Positions 6,182-12,236 of a stretch of DNA of 12,236 bases are shown here, in pieces. The DNA lies in the NCBI GenBank assembly GCA_947464705.1, contig CANHYD010000032.1, forward strand, positions 1-12,236. Direction: 5' to 3'. The stretch is from Verrucomicrobiota bacterium. Its GTDB lineage: Bacteria > Verrucomicrobiota > Verrucomicrobiia > Limisphaerales > UBA9464. The notes beneath the pieces are model-generated. The model saw only the letters and a program-made list of their open reading frames with translations. It was not told the origin of the DNA and did no database searches. A program made the translations under genes and the position numbers. The number at the start of each line of letters is the position of its first letter. Position 1 is the stretch's first letter.

Positions 6182-7026
6182 CAGGAGTTGGGGCGTGGAA
6201 CCCGGTTGTGCATCTCGGACAGAAGGTACATGCCCCAGAAGGTGAGCATGAGCACGGCAAAGCCCAGAACCGAGCCCCAGGCCAACCGACGACCCCGCTG
6301 CCGAAACTGCCAAGCACCGAGCAAAAGTCCGCCATAAAGCAGCCAGGTGACGCAGGAATAAATCACGAAGGGATCCGCGACAAACCACGCTCCCCGCGCT
6401 TGGCGCAAGTAGAGGGAACCCGAGGCCAGACCCGCCGACAGCAGGCCCCAACCCACCCAGAGCAAGCCCGTCGTCGCCGACTCCAGGCGAGTGATGGGCG
6501 GCAACAGCGCCCGCAACGCCCGGGCCTTGTCAAAACGCAGGCTGTGTTCTTGCCGCAGGTACATGCCGGAGGCCAAAGAACCCAGACCGAAGGATCCATA
6601 GGCCAACAGCACCAGGGCCGCATGGATCGGCCCCCAGCCACTGGAGAAGTCGGGGCGCTGCCCGGCGGGCGGGTCCAGGGCGGGCATCAGAGCAAAGACT
6701 CCCAGCAGGGTGAGGACCGGCGCCGCAAAGGCCCCCAAGAATCGCATGCGACTGAACCCGCCGATCAACAGGTAGACCGCGGAAATGGTCCAAGTCACGA
6801 ACATGGTCGCCTCGAACAGGTTGTGAATGGGACACCGTTCGAGAGAAAATCCGCGACGGAACATAGCTCCGGTGTGGAGCACCCAACCCACCGCCATGAG
6901 CCCGTACAGCGCAACGCTGTCTCGCTGGAACTGCCGACGCCAGATGATCACGGCGAAGCCCGCGGCCAGCGCATACAGCACCACCGCAGCGGCAAACAAT
7001 CCCCGATCGGAAAACGGCAACAACAC
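6181..7026 (-). CDS. ccsA: CcsA/HemX-like cytochrome c assembly membrane protein
   Basis: The 281-residue protein has about eight membrane helices (near 9-29, 38-54, 70-90, 97-117, 132-157, 184-206, 218-239, 249-270). Conserved histidines sit where the CcsA/HemX family has its heme ligands: His51 (GWVLHTGAMFRRG), His68 (CPIHNLFEATMF) and His135 (GPIHAALVLLAYGSFGLGS, split at 132 onward). In the family, CcsA moves or presents heme for cytochrome c maturation, while HemX, encoded beside hemA in Bacillus, affects HemA level. The position directly before hemA, with a one-base overlap, fits the HemX type; sequence alone does not separate the two. The start is GTG 7026, since an in-frame stop lies five codons further upstream; GAGAG lies 4 bases before it. 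Confidence 0.85.
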   Translation of the reverse strand: MLLPFSDRGLFAAAVVLYALAAGFAVIIWRRQFQRDSVALYGLMAVGWVLHTGAMFRRGFSLERCPIHNLFEATMFVTWTISAVYLLIGGFSRMRFLGAFAAPVLTLLGVFALMPALDPPAGQRPDFSSGWGPIHAALVLLAYGSFGLGSLASGMYLRQEHSLRFDKARALRALLPPITRLESATTGLLWVGWGLLSAGLASGSLYLRQARGAWFVADPFVIYSCVTWLLYGGLLLGAWQFRQRGRRLAWGSVLGFAVLMLTFWGMYLLSEMHNRVPRPNS

Positions 7027-7164
7027 GGGTCTCTCAAGTTACACGCAGACAAGGAACGAGCAAACAGCAGTTCAGTCGCCCTTGGGGCGCACCGTTTGGG
7101 CGACCGAACCACCAGTCTTTGTCCGTTTCATCCAGCAGCCCGTCTCCGGACGGGCCCGGAACTA
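7027..7164. promoter_or_regulatory. Intergenic leader of the ccsA-hemA-hemC operon with overlapping hairpins
   Basis: GTCGCCC (7075-7081) can pair with GGGCGAC (7098-7104). The competing pair CGCCC (7077-7081) with GGGCG (7085-7089) uses the same left arm, so the two folds exclude each other. A separate 7-bp hairpin GCCCGTC-TCCG-GACGGGC (7138-7155) lies just after the upstream lipoprotein gene ends and may be its terminator, although no T run follows. I could not pick a clear promoter here. Confidence 0.35.
7138..7155 (-). terminator. GC-rich hairpin after the DUF1080 gene (weak terminator candidate)
   Basis: A perfect 7-bp stem with a 4-base loop lies 10 bases beyond the stop codon of the DUF1080 gene. 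On the minus strand it is followed by TGCTGG, with no T run, so it may slow or process rather than terminate transcripts. Confidence 0.35.
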
Positions 7165-7845
7165 TTAGTGCTTCTTGACCCGCACGTTGCGGTACTGAAC
7201 GACCGACTTCGGATCGTGGGCCTGGAAAGCGATGGTGCCTTCGTTGAGCTTGCGCTCGAAATCCTTACCAGCCTTGCGACCCGCCTCTTCGGTGAAATCA
7301 TTGACCAGCTTGCCATTGAGGAAGATCTGGACGCGGTTGCCCTTCACAATGACGTGGTGCGTGTACCATTCGTTGTCGCGAACCACGCCCTCGAGCTTAT
7401 CGGCCTTCACGTCCTGCACCGAATAGATGCTGCCGGACTTGCGCCAATCGCCCTGGGTCTGGTTGACCTGGGTCTCGTAACCGCCCCAGGGCCATCCGGA
7501 GTCCTGGTACTTGGTGTGGATGTAAATACCGCCGTTGGAATTGGGAGCCGTCTTCACGTCGACCTTCAGCTCAAAGTCCTTAAACGGAGCCAGCGGGCCG
7601 GTGTAGAAGTTGTGGGACCGTTCACCCTGGGCCTTGAAGCCGCCATCGGCGAGGCTCCAAGAAGCCTGGCTCTCGTTGACCTTCCAACCGGTCCAAGAAC
7701 CGTCGGAGATCAGGGTGAAGCCCTCGGAGTCCACATGGCCAATCTGGCCCGTCTTGGGCTTGGAGGCAGCGGAATCGGCGGCATTGGAGGCACAACCAGC
7801 GAGGATCGCGGCGGCCACGACGATGGGAAAGCAAAGGGTCTTCAT
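7165..7845 (-). CDS. DUF1080 lipoprotein (3-keto-disaccharide hydrolase domain family)
   Basis: The 226-residue protein begins with a lipoprotein signal: MKTL, a hydrophobic run, then lipobox ILAGC with Cys18. It should therefore be lipid-anchored in a membrane, facing the periplasm or the outside. Residues about 40-226 form a DUF1080 (PF06439) domain of concanavalin-like jelly-roll fold. The usual blocks are present: GFTLISDGSWTGWK (42-55), FELKVDVKTAPNSNGGIYIH (91-110), GYETQVNQ (122-129), WYTHHVIVKGNRVQIFLNGK (160-179) and GTIAFQAHDPKSVVQYRNVRV (203-223, in two halves). Family members act on or bind carbohydrates, some as 3-keto-glycoside hydrolases. The frame extends 10 codons further up, but the signal peptide fixes the start at ATG 7845. 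It is divergent from the membrane-protein gene at 7960. Confidence 0.87.
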   Translation of the reverse strand: MKTLCFPIVVAAAILAGCASNAADSAASKPKTGQIGHVDSEGFTLISDGSWTGWKVNESQASWSLADGGFKAQGERSHNFYTGPLAPFKDFELKVDVKTAPNSNGGIYIHTKYQDSGWPWGGYETQVNQTQGDWRKSGSIYSVQDVKADKLEGVVRDNEWYTHHVIVKGNRVQIFLNGKLVNDFTEEAGRKAGKDFERKLNEGTIAFQAHDPKSVVQYRNVRVKKH

Positions 7846-7959
7846 TGGGCGCAGTCTAGGTACGGCCCAGACCATGCATCTGGTCCCTCGGGTGGGGCAA
7901 ACGGGAATTCACCGACGGGATGGATTGCCGGCAGCCCCGCTTCCCGTTGAACTGATGCC
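7846..7959. promoter_or_regulatory. Divergent promoter region between the DUF1080 and membrane-protein genes
   Basis: Both genes must be started from these 114 bases, or from within the neighbouring gene. There is a small inverted repeat GACCA-TGCATC-TGGTC (7870-7885) whose loop contains the palindrome ATGCAT overlap. No convincing -35/-10 pair was found. Confidence 0.3.
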
Positions 7960-8850
7960 GTGTCCGACACGACAACCACGCTGGCCTGTGCCGCACCGAC
8001 GGTTTCCCGACGGTCGCGGGGGGCTTGGCAACCGTTCACTGGGAACGGGATATCTCGCTTTGCCGATGCGAGCGTCAGCCGTGCCCTCGGATTTCTCGGA
8101 GGGTTCGCTCTGACCACGGCCCTGGTGCTGGGCTGGGCTTTGCACACCACGTGGTGGCCCGTGATGGACCAAGCCGTGCGGGAGTTTCCAGAGGATGGGC
8201 CCGCCTTGGTCCGGGGTCGATTCCAGTGGCCGGAGACAACACCGCGGTTGCTGGCTGATTCGCCCCACTTGGGTGTCGCGGTCCGCCCCGACGACTCGGA
8301 ACCCCTGGGTCGCACCGCGGACCTTCAGCTCGAACTGCTCCCGGGAACCCTGCGCCTGGCCGGGATTGCCGGATTCGTGGATCTACCCTGGCCCGCGACG
8401 GCCACACTGCCGCTGGGGCGTCTCCAAGCGCAGGCCGCCTGGGAAGCCTGGCGACGGCCCGTGTTCACCGCTCTCATCCTCACCGCGGCGGCGGCCATGA
8501 CGGTGGTCTGGAGCCTGTTGGCCCTCGTTCTGACTCTGCCACTGCGATTGGTCGCCTTCGTTTTGCAAAAGCAAATCACCCTCGGCGGGTGCTGGCGCCT
8601 GAGCGCTGCGGCCAGCATGAGCGGGTCGCTGGTGCTCAATCTGGGAATCGGCAGCTATGTGATGCGGTGGTTGCCTTGGCCAGCGCTGGCCGCCGTGGTC
8701 GTGATCCACCTGCTGGTCAGCGCACTGTTTCTCAGCTGGGGACTCGTCAGTCGCCCCAGGAAAACCCGCGACACAGCGCCAACCAATCCCTTCCACCCGG
8801 GAGCGCCCAAGTCGAGTTCTCGGAAGTCCGGGAGCAATCCGTTCGGATGA
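7960..8850 (+). CDS. Unrecognised four-helix membrane protein
   Basis: I do not recognise this 296-residue protein. After a polar N-terminus of about 40 residues there is one membrane helix (42-64), then a soluble segment of about 100 residues (65-165) with acidic and proline-rich loops, then three further hydrophobic segments (about 167-199, 215-233, 238-263). The basic C-tail contains two NPF triplets (NPFHPG at 276-281 and NPFG at the end). The layout of helix, extracytoplasmic domain and helix bundle is loosely like DUF1189 proteins, but this is a resemblance of shape only. The start is a GTG without a Shine-Dalgarno; an internal ATG would lose the first helix, so GTG 7960 is kept. It ends 7 bases before the LRR gene that comes from the other side. 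Confidence 0.65.
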   Translation: MSDTTTTLACAAPTVSRRSRGAWQPFTGNGISRFADASVSRALGFLGGFALTTALVLGWALHTTWWPVMDQAVREFPEDGPALVRGRFQWPETTPRLLADSPHLGVAVRPDDSEPLGRTADLQLELLPGTLRLAGIAGFVDLPWPATATLPLGRLQAQAAWEAWRRPVFTALILTAAAAMTVVWSLLALVLTLPLRLVAFVLQKQITLGGCWRLSAAASMSGSLVLNLGIGSYVMRWLPWPALAAVVVIHLLVSALFLSWGLVSRPRKTRDTAPTNPFHPGAPKSSSRKSGSNPFG

Positions 8851-8857
8851 CTCCGGA

Positions 8858-9748
8858 TCAGCGGGCGGGCGGATTAATCCGCGCTCCCTTGGCCTTGAGT
8901 TCTTCGAGCTGGACCTTGGACTGCTTGGACAGCGGGTTGCCCTCGAGGTACACCCGCATGAAGGGAGCAAAATTCCGGGTCTTCTCCAGATCGGGGGTCA
9001 TCCAGCGACTCAGGGGCGCCAAATCCCGGATCCGATTGTGGGACAACTGCAGGAAGGACGGCGCACGGATACCGGACAACGGCGCCAAATCGCTGATGCC
9101 GTTGTGGGAGGCCGAGAGCATCGTGAGATTACGGAAGGCTCCGAACCCGTCGATCGAGCGGATCTTGTTATGATCGATGTACAAGGTCGCCACCCGGGGC
9201 AAATTGGTCAGTGATGCCACCGAGCCAAGGCGATTGGCCGACAAGTAAATCGAGGCCAAGTTGGTCAGACCCGACAAGGGCTTCACGTCCTTCACCCGAT
9301 TGTGGGAAAGCTCGATGTACTGCAGGGCCGGGACAGAGGCCAGAGGGGCGATGACCGAGACCTGATTGGATGCCAAGTTGAGGTACTGGAGCTGCTTCAG
9401 TCCGGCCAAGGGCGCGAGATCGAGAATCTGGTTGCCCGGAATCTCCAGCGAGGCCAAGGCGACGCAATGTTCCAGACCCGCCAAGCTGGTGATGCCTGAG
9501 AAGGGCGCGGAGACTGTCGACACCGTGGACACGTCGGCAGCCGTCAGAGGGTCCTGCGATTCCCGCTTGGCGAAAACCTGCCGGCGCACGGCTGCCTCAA
9601 GCTTCTTGTCCTTGAAGACGGAGACTGGCGCGTTGGTGACCGCCGACTTCTCAGCGGGCTTGGGCGCAGATTCTGCCGCGCTCATCGGCACCGAAGCCAA
9701 CAGCAACACCGAAGCACACAGGGAGGGAAGGATAGCTCGCTTGCTCAT
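8858..9748 (-). CDS. Secreted internalin-type leucine-rich repeat protein
   Basis: The 296-residue protein has a Sec signal peptide (KR, then a hydrophobic core, with likely cleavage after SAA near residue 25). A Pro/Ala/Lys-rich spacer follows, then an N-terminal cap (FKDKKLEAAVRRQVF, PLTAADV) as found in front of bacterial LRR domains. From about 92 to 248 there are seven repeats of 22 residues of the internalin type (L..L..L.L..N.I.D..PL). Examples are LKQLQYLNLASNQVSVIAPL (117-136), VPALQYIELSHNRVKDVKPL (139-158) and FRNLTMLSASHNGISDLAPL (205-224). A short capping region follows (YLEGNPLSK at 267-275). No anchor or enzymatic domain is seen. Such proteins bind other proteins in the periplasm or outside; the partner is unknown. 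It is 104 bases downstream of mlaD on the same strand, so it could be read through from that operon. Confidence 0.88.
   Translation of the reverse strand: MSKRAILPSLCASVLLLASVPMSAAESAPKPAEKSAVTNAPVSVFKDKKLEAAVRRQVFAKRESQDPLTAADVSTVSTVSAPFSGITSLAGLEHCVALASLEIPGNQILDLAPLAGLKQLQYLNLASNQVSVIAPLASVPALQYIELSHNRVKDVKPLSGLTNLASIYLSANRLGSVASLTNLPRVATLYIDHNKIRSIDGFGAFRNLTMLSASHNGISDLAPLSGIRAPSFLQLSHNRIRDLAPLSRWMTPDLEKTRNFAPFMRVYLEGNPLSKQSKVQLEELKAKGARINPPAR
8869..8882. repeat. 14-bp perfect palindrome in the LRR gene 3' end
   Basis: GCGGATTAATCCGC is perfectly self-complementary and lies in the last codons of the LRR gene (Arg-Ile-Asn-Pro-Pro), 19 bases past the stop of the convergent membrane-protein gene. 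It could act as a weak stem for either transcript, but no T run follows. Confidence 0.5.
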
Positions 9749-9852
9749 GGAAATGGTCCCACATCATGACCAGCCGTGGAATCAACGGAAGCGATTTTCG
9801 GATCGAAGTCTCTGGCGGATTTGCCTTCGCCCCCAACCCGGATCGTTTCTGC
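9749..9852. other. Intergenic region between mlaD and the LRR gene
   Basis: These 104 bases hold no gene. Only weak inverted repeats were seen and no T-run hairpin, so neither a terminator for the Mla operon nor a clear promoter for the LRR gene can be named. Confidence 0.35.
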
Positions 9853-11001
9853 TCAGCGCTTCGAGGGTGCGTTGGTCTTGAAGGCACCACGGAAGAGCCA
9901 GTGACGCTTGAGTCCCCCCACGAAATCCGAGGAATTGGTCAGGACACCCTCGACCGCCGGAAGGGTGTTCGAGCGAACCGTTCCCAGGGTCCGCTCAACC
10001 TCGACCAACGTGCCCGGCAACGTCGTATTGAGATTGGACACCAAGGGCCCCACCCCTTGGATCTGCTGGTTTACCTCGGTGACCAGCGGCGGAACGGTGC
10101 GGCCCAATTCGGAAAGCAGCGGTGGCAGCGTGCTGTTCAAGTTGGTCAGGAGCGGCGGTACCGTGGTGTCGAGGTTCGAGACCAAGGAGCCGATGCCCCC
10201 GATCTGGGTGTTCAGGTTAGTCAGAGTCACCGTCAGCGCCGAACTGAGATTGCTCGGAATCAGGATCTCCCCGAGACCGCCCGGTCGGTCGAAGCGGGCC
10301 GAGAGGTTGGTCGGGAACAACAAGTCGCCCAAACCTCCCGGCTTGGTGAAGGCTTCTCGAATCCGCGGGACCAACAGAGTCAGCTCACCAATCAGATCGC
10401 CAGTGACTTCCGTCCGAAGGAAGTAGCCCTTGGCATCCTCGGCGACCGGATCATAGCGGATGAAGTTGGTGGCGTCCGCTCGCCCCAGGTTGTAGGCGTA
10501 CTTGTCCCACAAGACGCCCAAGGCGCCGCCGCCAGCGACATTGGTGGACGGGGCCGTGGTAGCGATGCCTAGGCCTTGGCTGCGGGTCACCTCCAGAAAG
10601 TTTCCTCCGGCGATGTCGATGGGCATGCCACTGACCTTGAGCTTGGAATCGGTGAAGATGTATCCGTGGTAAGGGTCCCGCACGAGGAACCGGACAAACA
10701 CGTTGAAACCCTCACTTCGGTGCCAGGAGTCATCCGGGGCCGTGTCGATCTGAACCACCTCGCCGATGGTGAAACCCAGCATCTTCACCGGAGTGCCCAC
10801 CTTCACCGAACTGCCATCCCGAAGGTAGGTGTAGTAGGGCACTTGACGGACCCACCATCCGCGTTTGTCGCCGGTGGTCTTGATGAAGAATCCCAGGCCG
10901 ATGAGTCCCACGATCAGCGCGCCCACCAAAAAGAGCACCACGACCCATTCCACCCTGCGAAGACGGGTCCGGAGTTGGGGGGTCAAATCCTGCAGGGCCA
11001 T
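9853..11001 (-). CDS. mlaD: MlaD-like MCE-domain substrate-binding protein with repeat-rich C-terminus
   Basis: MCE proteins of ABC lipid importers/exporters sit in the inner membrane by one helix and form a ring that passes phospholipid through the periplasm. Here the helix is at 19-40 and the MCE domain at about 50-140, with the family pattern LRDGSSVKVGTPVKMLGFTIGEV (60-82, in two blocks), MPIDIAGGNFLEV (126-138). The protein is 382 residues, about twice the length of E. coli MlaD. Its C-terminal half has a doubled block PGGLGDLLFPTNLS (221-234) / PGGLGEILIPSNLS (240-253). A run of about 11-residue repeats follows to about 341: TNLNSTLPPLL (286-296), SELGRTVPPLV (297-307), then SNLNTTLPGTL (322-332). 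It ends with LKRHWLFRGAFK (364-375). ATG 11001 lies 2 bases after the mlaF stop. Confidence 0.9.
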   Translation of the reverse strand: MALQDLTPQLRTRLRRVEWVVVLFLVGALIVGLIGLGFFIKTTGDKRGWWVRQVPYYTYLRDGSSVKVGTPVKMLGFTIGEVVQIDTAPDDSWHRSEGFNVFVRFLVRDPYHGYIFTDSKLKVSGMPIDIAGGNFLEVTRSQGLGIATTAPSTNVAGGGALGVLWDKYAYNLGRADATNFIRYDPVAEDAKGYFLRTEVTGDLIGELTLLVPRIREAFTKPGGLGDLLFPTNLSARFDRPGGLGEILIPSNLSSALTVTLTNLNTQIGGIGSLVSNLDTTVPPLLTNLNSTLPPLLSELGRTVPPLVTEVNQQIQGVGPLVSNLNTTLPGTLVEVERTLGTVRSNTLPAVEGVLTNSSDFVGGLKRHWLFRGAFKTNAPSKR

Positions 11002-11003
11002 GG

Positions 11004-11795
11004 TCAGGGACGGGGTTCGGTTGGGTCGCGGAAACCCTCTTCACCGGTGGCGGCGAGAACGGCTTCGATGTCGGAAAGAATGCGCCAATGGCCGCCGGCG
11101 ACCAGCGCGAAGCGCGGGTCGAGACCCACGTACGGGCGCACCGCATCCGCTGATGCGACAATGGCCAACGGTTCACCGCCGAGCAAGGGATGCCCGGCCA
11201 GAGCCTCCGTCAGGAACCCGCGCCACCACCGTAAGTGGACCGCGTCCAGACCCGTCAGGGGGTTGTCGAGCAGGAGGAGATCCGGCTTCAATACCAGGCT
11301 GCGGGCCAGCGCGACCCGGCGCGACCAGGACCGACTCAAGGAGGCCGGCATCCGGGAAAGGAGCGATTCCAACTGAAGATGGCGGATCAACGGCTCCAAT
11401 TCGGCCAGGGCCTCGGCGTGGGAACGGTTCTGGTGATAACACCACGGAAGAAGAATGTTCTCCGCCACGCTGAGGGCCGAAAACAGTCGTCCGCGCCCAT
11501 CGAAAACCAGACCCAAACGCCGGCGGGTCTCCCGCAATCCAGCGTCATCGTCTCCGGAAGCATCGACGCGATGACCGAACACGCGCACCTCACCCGCTGC
11601 CGCGGGGATCAATCCAGCCAAGGTCTCCAACAGCGCCGTCTTCCCGGCCCCCTGCACGCCCGCCACCACCCAAAGCTCGCCGGTGGCCACCGTCCAATCC
11701 ACCCCCTGAAGCGAGACCCCATCGGTGGAGGTCGGACGAACGATCCCCAAGGACCGTGTCTCCAGCGCAACGGAGGTGGATCGAGGAGTCCTCAC
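11004..11795 (-). CDS. mlaF: MlaF-like ABC ATPase with degenerate catalytic motifs
   Basis: The 263-residue protein has the layout of an ABC nucleotide-binding domain and sits between mlaE and mlaD, so it should drive the lipid transporter from the cytoplasm. Walker A is intact: GVQGAGKT (46-53). Other motifs deviate: the Q-loop reads LVFDGRGRLF with Asp99 in place of Gln; the signature is LSRSW (153-157) rather than LSGGQ; Walker B is LLLLDNP with Asn178 instead of the catalytic Glu; and the H-loop region AIVASADA (211-218) has no His. The D-loop GLD (182-184) is kept. The frame is open to 11933, but the real start is GTG 11795: it overlaps the mlaE stop as GTGA, and the family sequence begins just after it. 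The frame upstream of that lies inside mlaE. Confidence 0.87.
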   Translation of the reverse strand: MRTPRSTSVALETRSLGIVRPTSTDGVSLQGVDWTVATGELWVVAGVQGAGKTALLETLAGLIPAAAGEVRVFGHRVDASGDDDAGLRETRRRLGLVFDGRGRLFSALSVAENILLPWCYHQNRSHAEALAELEPLIRHLQLESLLSRMPASLSRSWSRRVALARSLVLKPDLLLLDNPLTGLDAVHLRWWRGFLTEALAGHPLLGGEPLAIVASADAVRPYVGLDPRFALVAGGHWRILSDIEAVLAATGEEGFRDPTEPRP

Positions 11796-12236
11796 AGGAT
11801 CAAATACACGGTGATGAACAAGGCATCGAGCATCAGGCACCCCACCACGCAGACGGCCACCGTCCGCGTCGTCGCCGGCCCCACCTCCTCCAAGGTCATC
11901 GGACGAGCCAGGCCCTGGTAGCAAATGACCCAACCGGTCAAGGCCCCAAACAACAGGGTCTTGAGGACCCAGAGCGGAAAATCCATCAGACTCATGGCGC
12001 CGGCAATCTGGGTGAAGAACTCGATGGGCGAGGCCTTCAATCCGCGGGCATAGGCAAAGGCATAGCCCGACACCAGCGAAATCAGGATGAGGTAGGCGCT
12101 CAAGGACATCACTGCCGCAGCGAATCCGACCACCCGAGGCACCACCAGATAATGGATGGGATCGATCCCCAAGACCTCAAGGGCTTCGACTTCGCCCAGT
12201 GCTCGGGCCGTGCCCAACTCGACCACCGAGGCTGTC
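11792..12236 (-). CDS. mlaE: MlaE-like ABC permease, C-terminal 147 residues (5' end beyond window)
   Basis: MlaE is the inner-membrane permease of the MCE/Mla lipid transporter. The window holds its C-terminal half. It begins at the coupling region ELGTARALGEVEALEVLGID and continues PIHYLVVPRVVG, a strongly conserved block of the family (compare the E-x-x-A-L and Y-L-V-V-P-R patterns). Three hydrophobic segments follow: VGFAAAVMSLSAYLILISLVSG, split near the middle, then FPLWVLKTLLFGALTGWVI, and finally VAVCVVGCLMLDALFITVYL near the end. The frame runs without a stop into the window edge, so the GTG near 12226 is internal. Its TGA overlaps the GTG start of mlaF. Confidence 0.92.
   Translation of the reverse strand, partial: TASVVELGTARALGEVEALEVLGIDPIHYLVVPRVVGFAAAVMSLSAYLILISLVSGYAFAYARGLKASPIEFFTQIAGAMSLMDFPLWVLKTLLFGALTGWVICYQGLARPMTLEEVGPATTRTVAVCVVGCLMLDALFITVYLIL

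Noticed and set aside
6182..6451. N-terminal extension of HemA
   Set aside because: The extra 90 residues lie within ccsA in another frame and do not resemble any HemA; ATG 6181 overlaps the ccsA stop neatly.
6208..7950. A 580-codon open frame on the plus strand
   Set aside because: It lies wholly opposite ccsA and the DUF1080 gene, both of which have clear family motifs. Its translation is rich in Q, G, R and H without domain pattern. It is a by-product of high GC in the opposite strand.
9766..11376. Two plus-strand open frames of about 270 codons opposite mlaD and mlaF
   Set aside because: The real genes are on the minus strand with recognisable motifs and tight overlaps. The plus frames have low-complexity shadow composition and no motif.
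11796..11933. N-terminal extension of MlaF
   Set aside because: It lies inside the mlaE coding sequence, and the GTGA overlap at 11792-11795 gives a natural start.

Overview
The window reads as a chromosomal segment of a GC-rich, diderm (LPS-making) bacterium, most likely Verrucomicrobiota (perhaps the Limisphaerales/Pedosphaeraceae side). This placement is an inference from the combination of genes: a lipid A acyltransferase end, an MCE/Mla-type lipid transport operon, a DUF1080 lipoprotein, a pseudopilin with an H-X9-DG tail, and a short glutamyl-tRNA reductase without its C-terminal dimerisation domain. Clear Shine-Dalgarno sequences are missing before most starts. No transposase, integrase, CRISPR array, tRNA or rRNA was seen; the DNA looks like ordinary vertical chromosome.

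Layout. At 1-168 (+) is the 3' end of a gene that looks like lpxA, followed by an MnmC2/MnmD-type tRNA methyltransferase (246-1100, +). Convergent to it is a pseudopilin-like gene (1320-1967, -). A 580-base AT-richer region with palindromes and direct repeats then leads to a small coiled-coil plus winged-helix protein (2549-2953, +), which has its own candidate promoter and a very strong two-part terminator hairpin (3055-3110). Next comes a minus-strand heme cluster read right to left: ccsA/hemX-like membrane protein, hemA, hemC, then hisN. It is tightly packed at ccsA-hemA (1-base overlap) and hemA-hemC (5-base gap). A DUF1080 lipoprotein (7165-7845, -) is divergent from an unrecognised four-helix membrane protein (7960-8850, +), which runs tail-to-tail into an internalin-style LRR protein (8858-9748, -). 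The right end is an Mla/MCE operon on the minus strand: mlaE (cut by the window edge), mlaF (4-base GTGA overlap) and mlaD (2-base gap).

How the genes work together. CcsA/HemX, HemA and HemC link the first steps of heme synthesis to heme handling or cytochrome c maturation in the membrane. LpxA and MlaEFD both concern the outer membrane: lipid A synthesis and lipid traffic between the membranes. The most unusual points are: the MlaF-like ATPase with changed Q-loop, signature, Walker B glutamate and H-loop; the small H-NS-like-in-layout DNA-binding candidate with its elaborate flanks; the truncated HemA; the HemC with two insertions; and the repeat-built C-terminal half of MlaD. I did not find a clearly new multi-gene defence or mobile system here.
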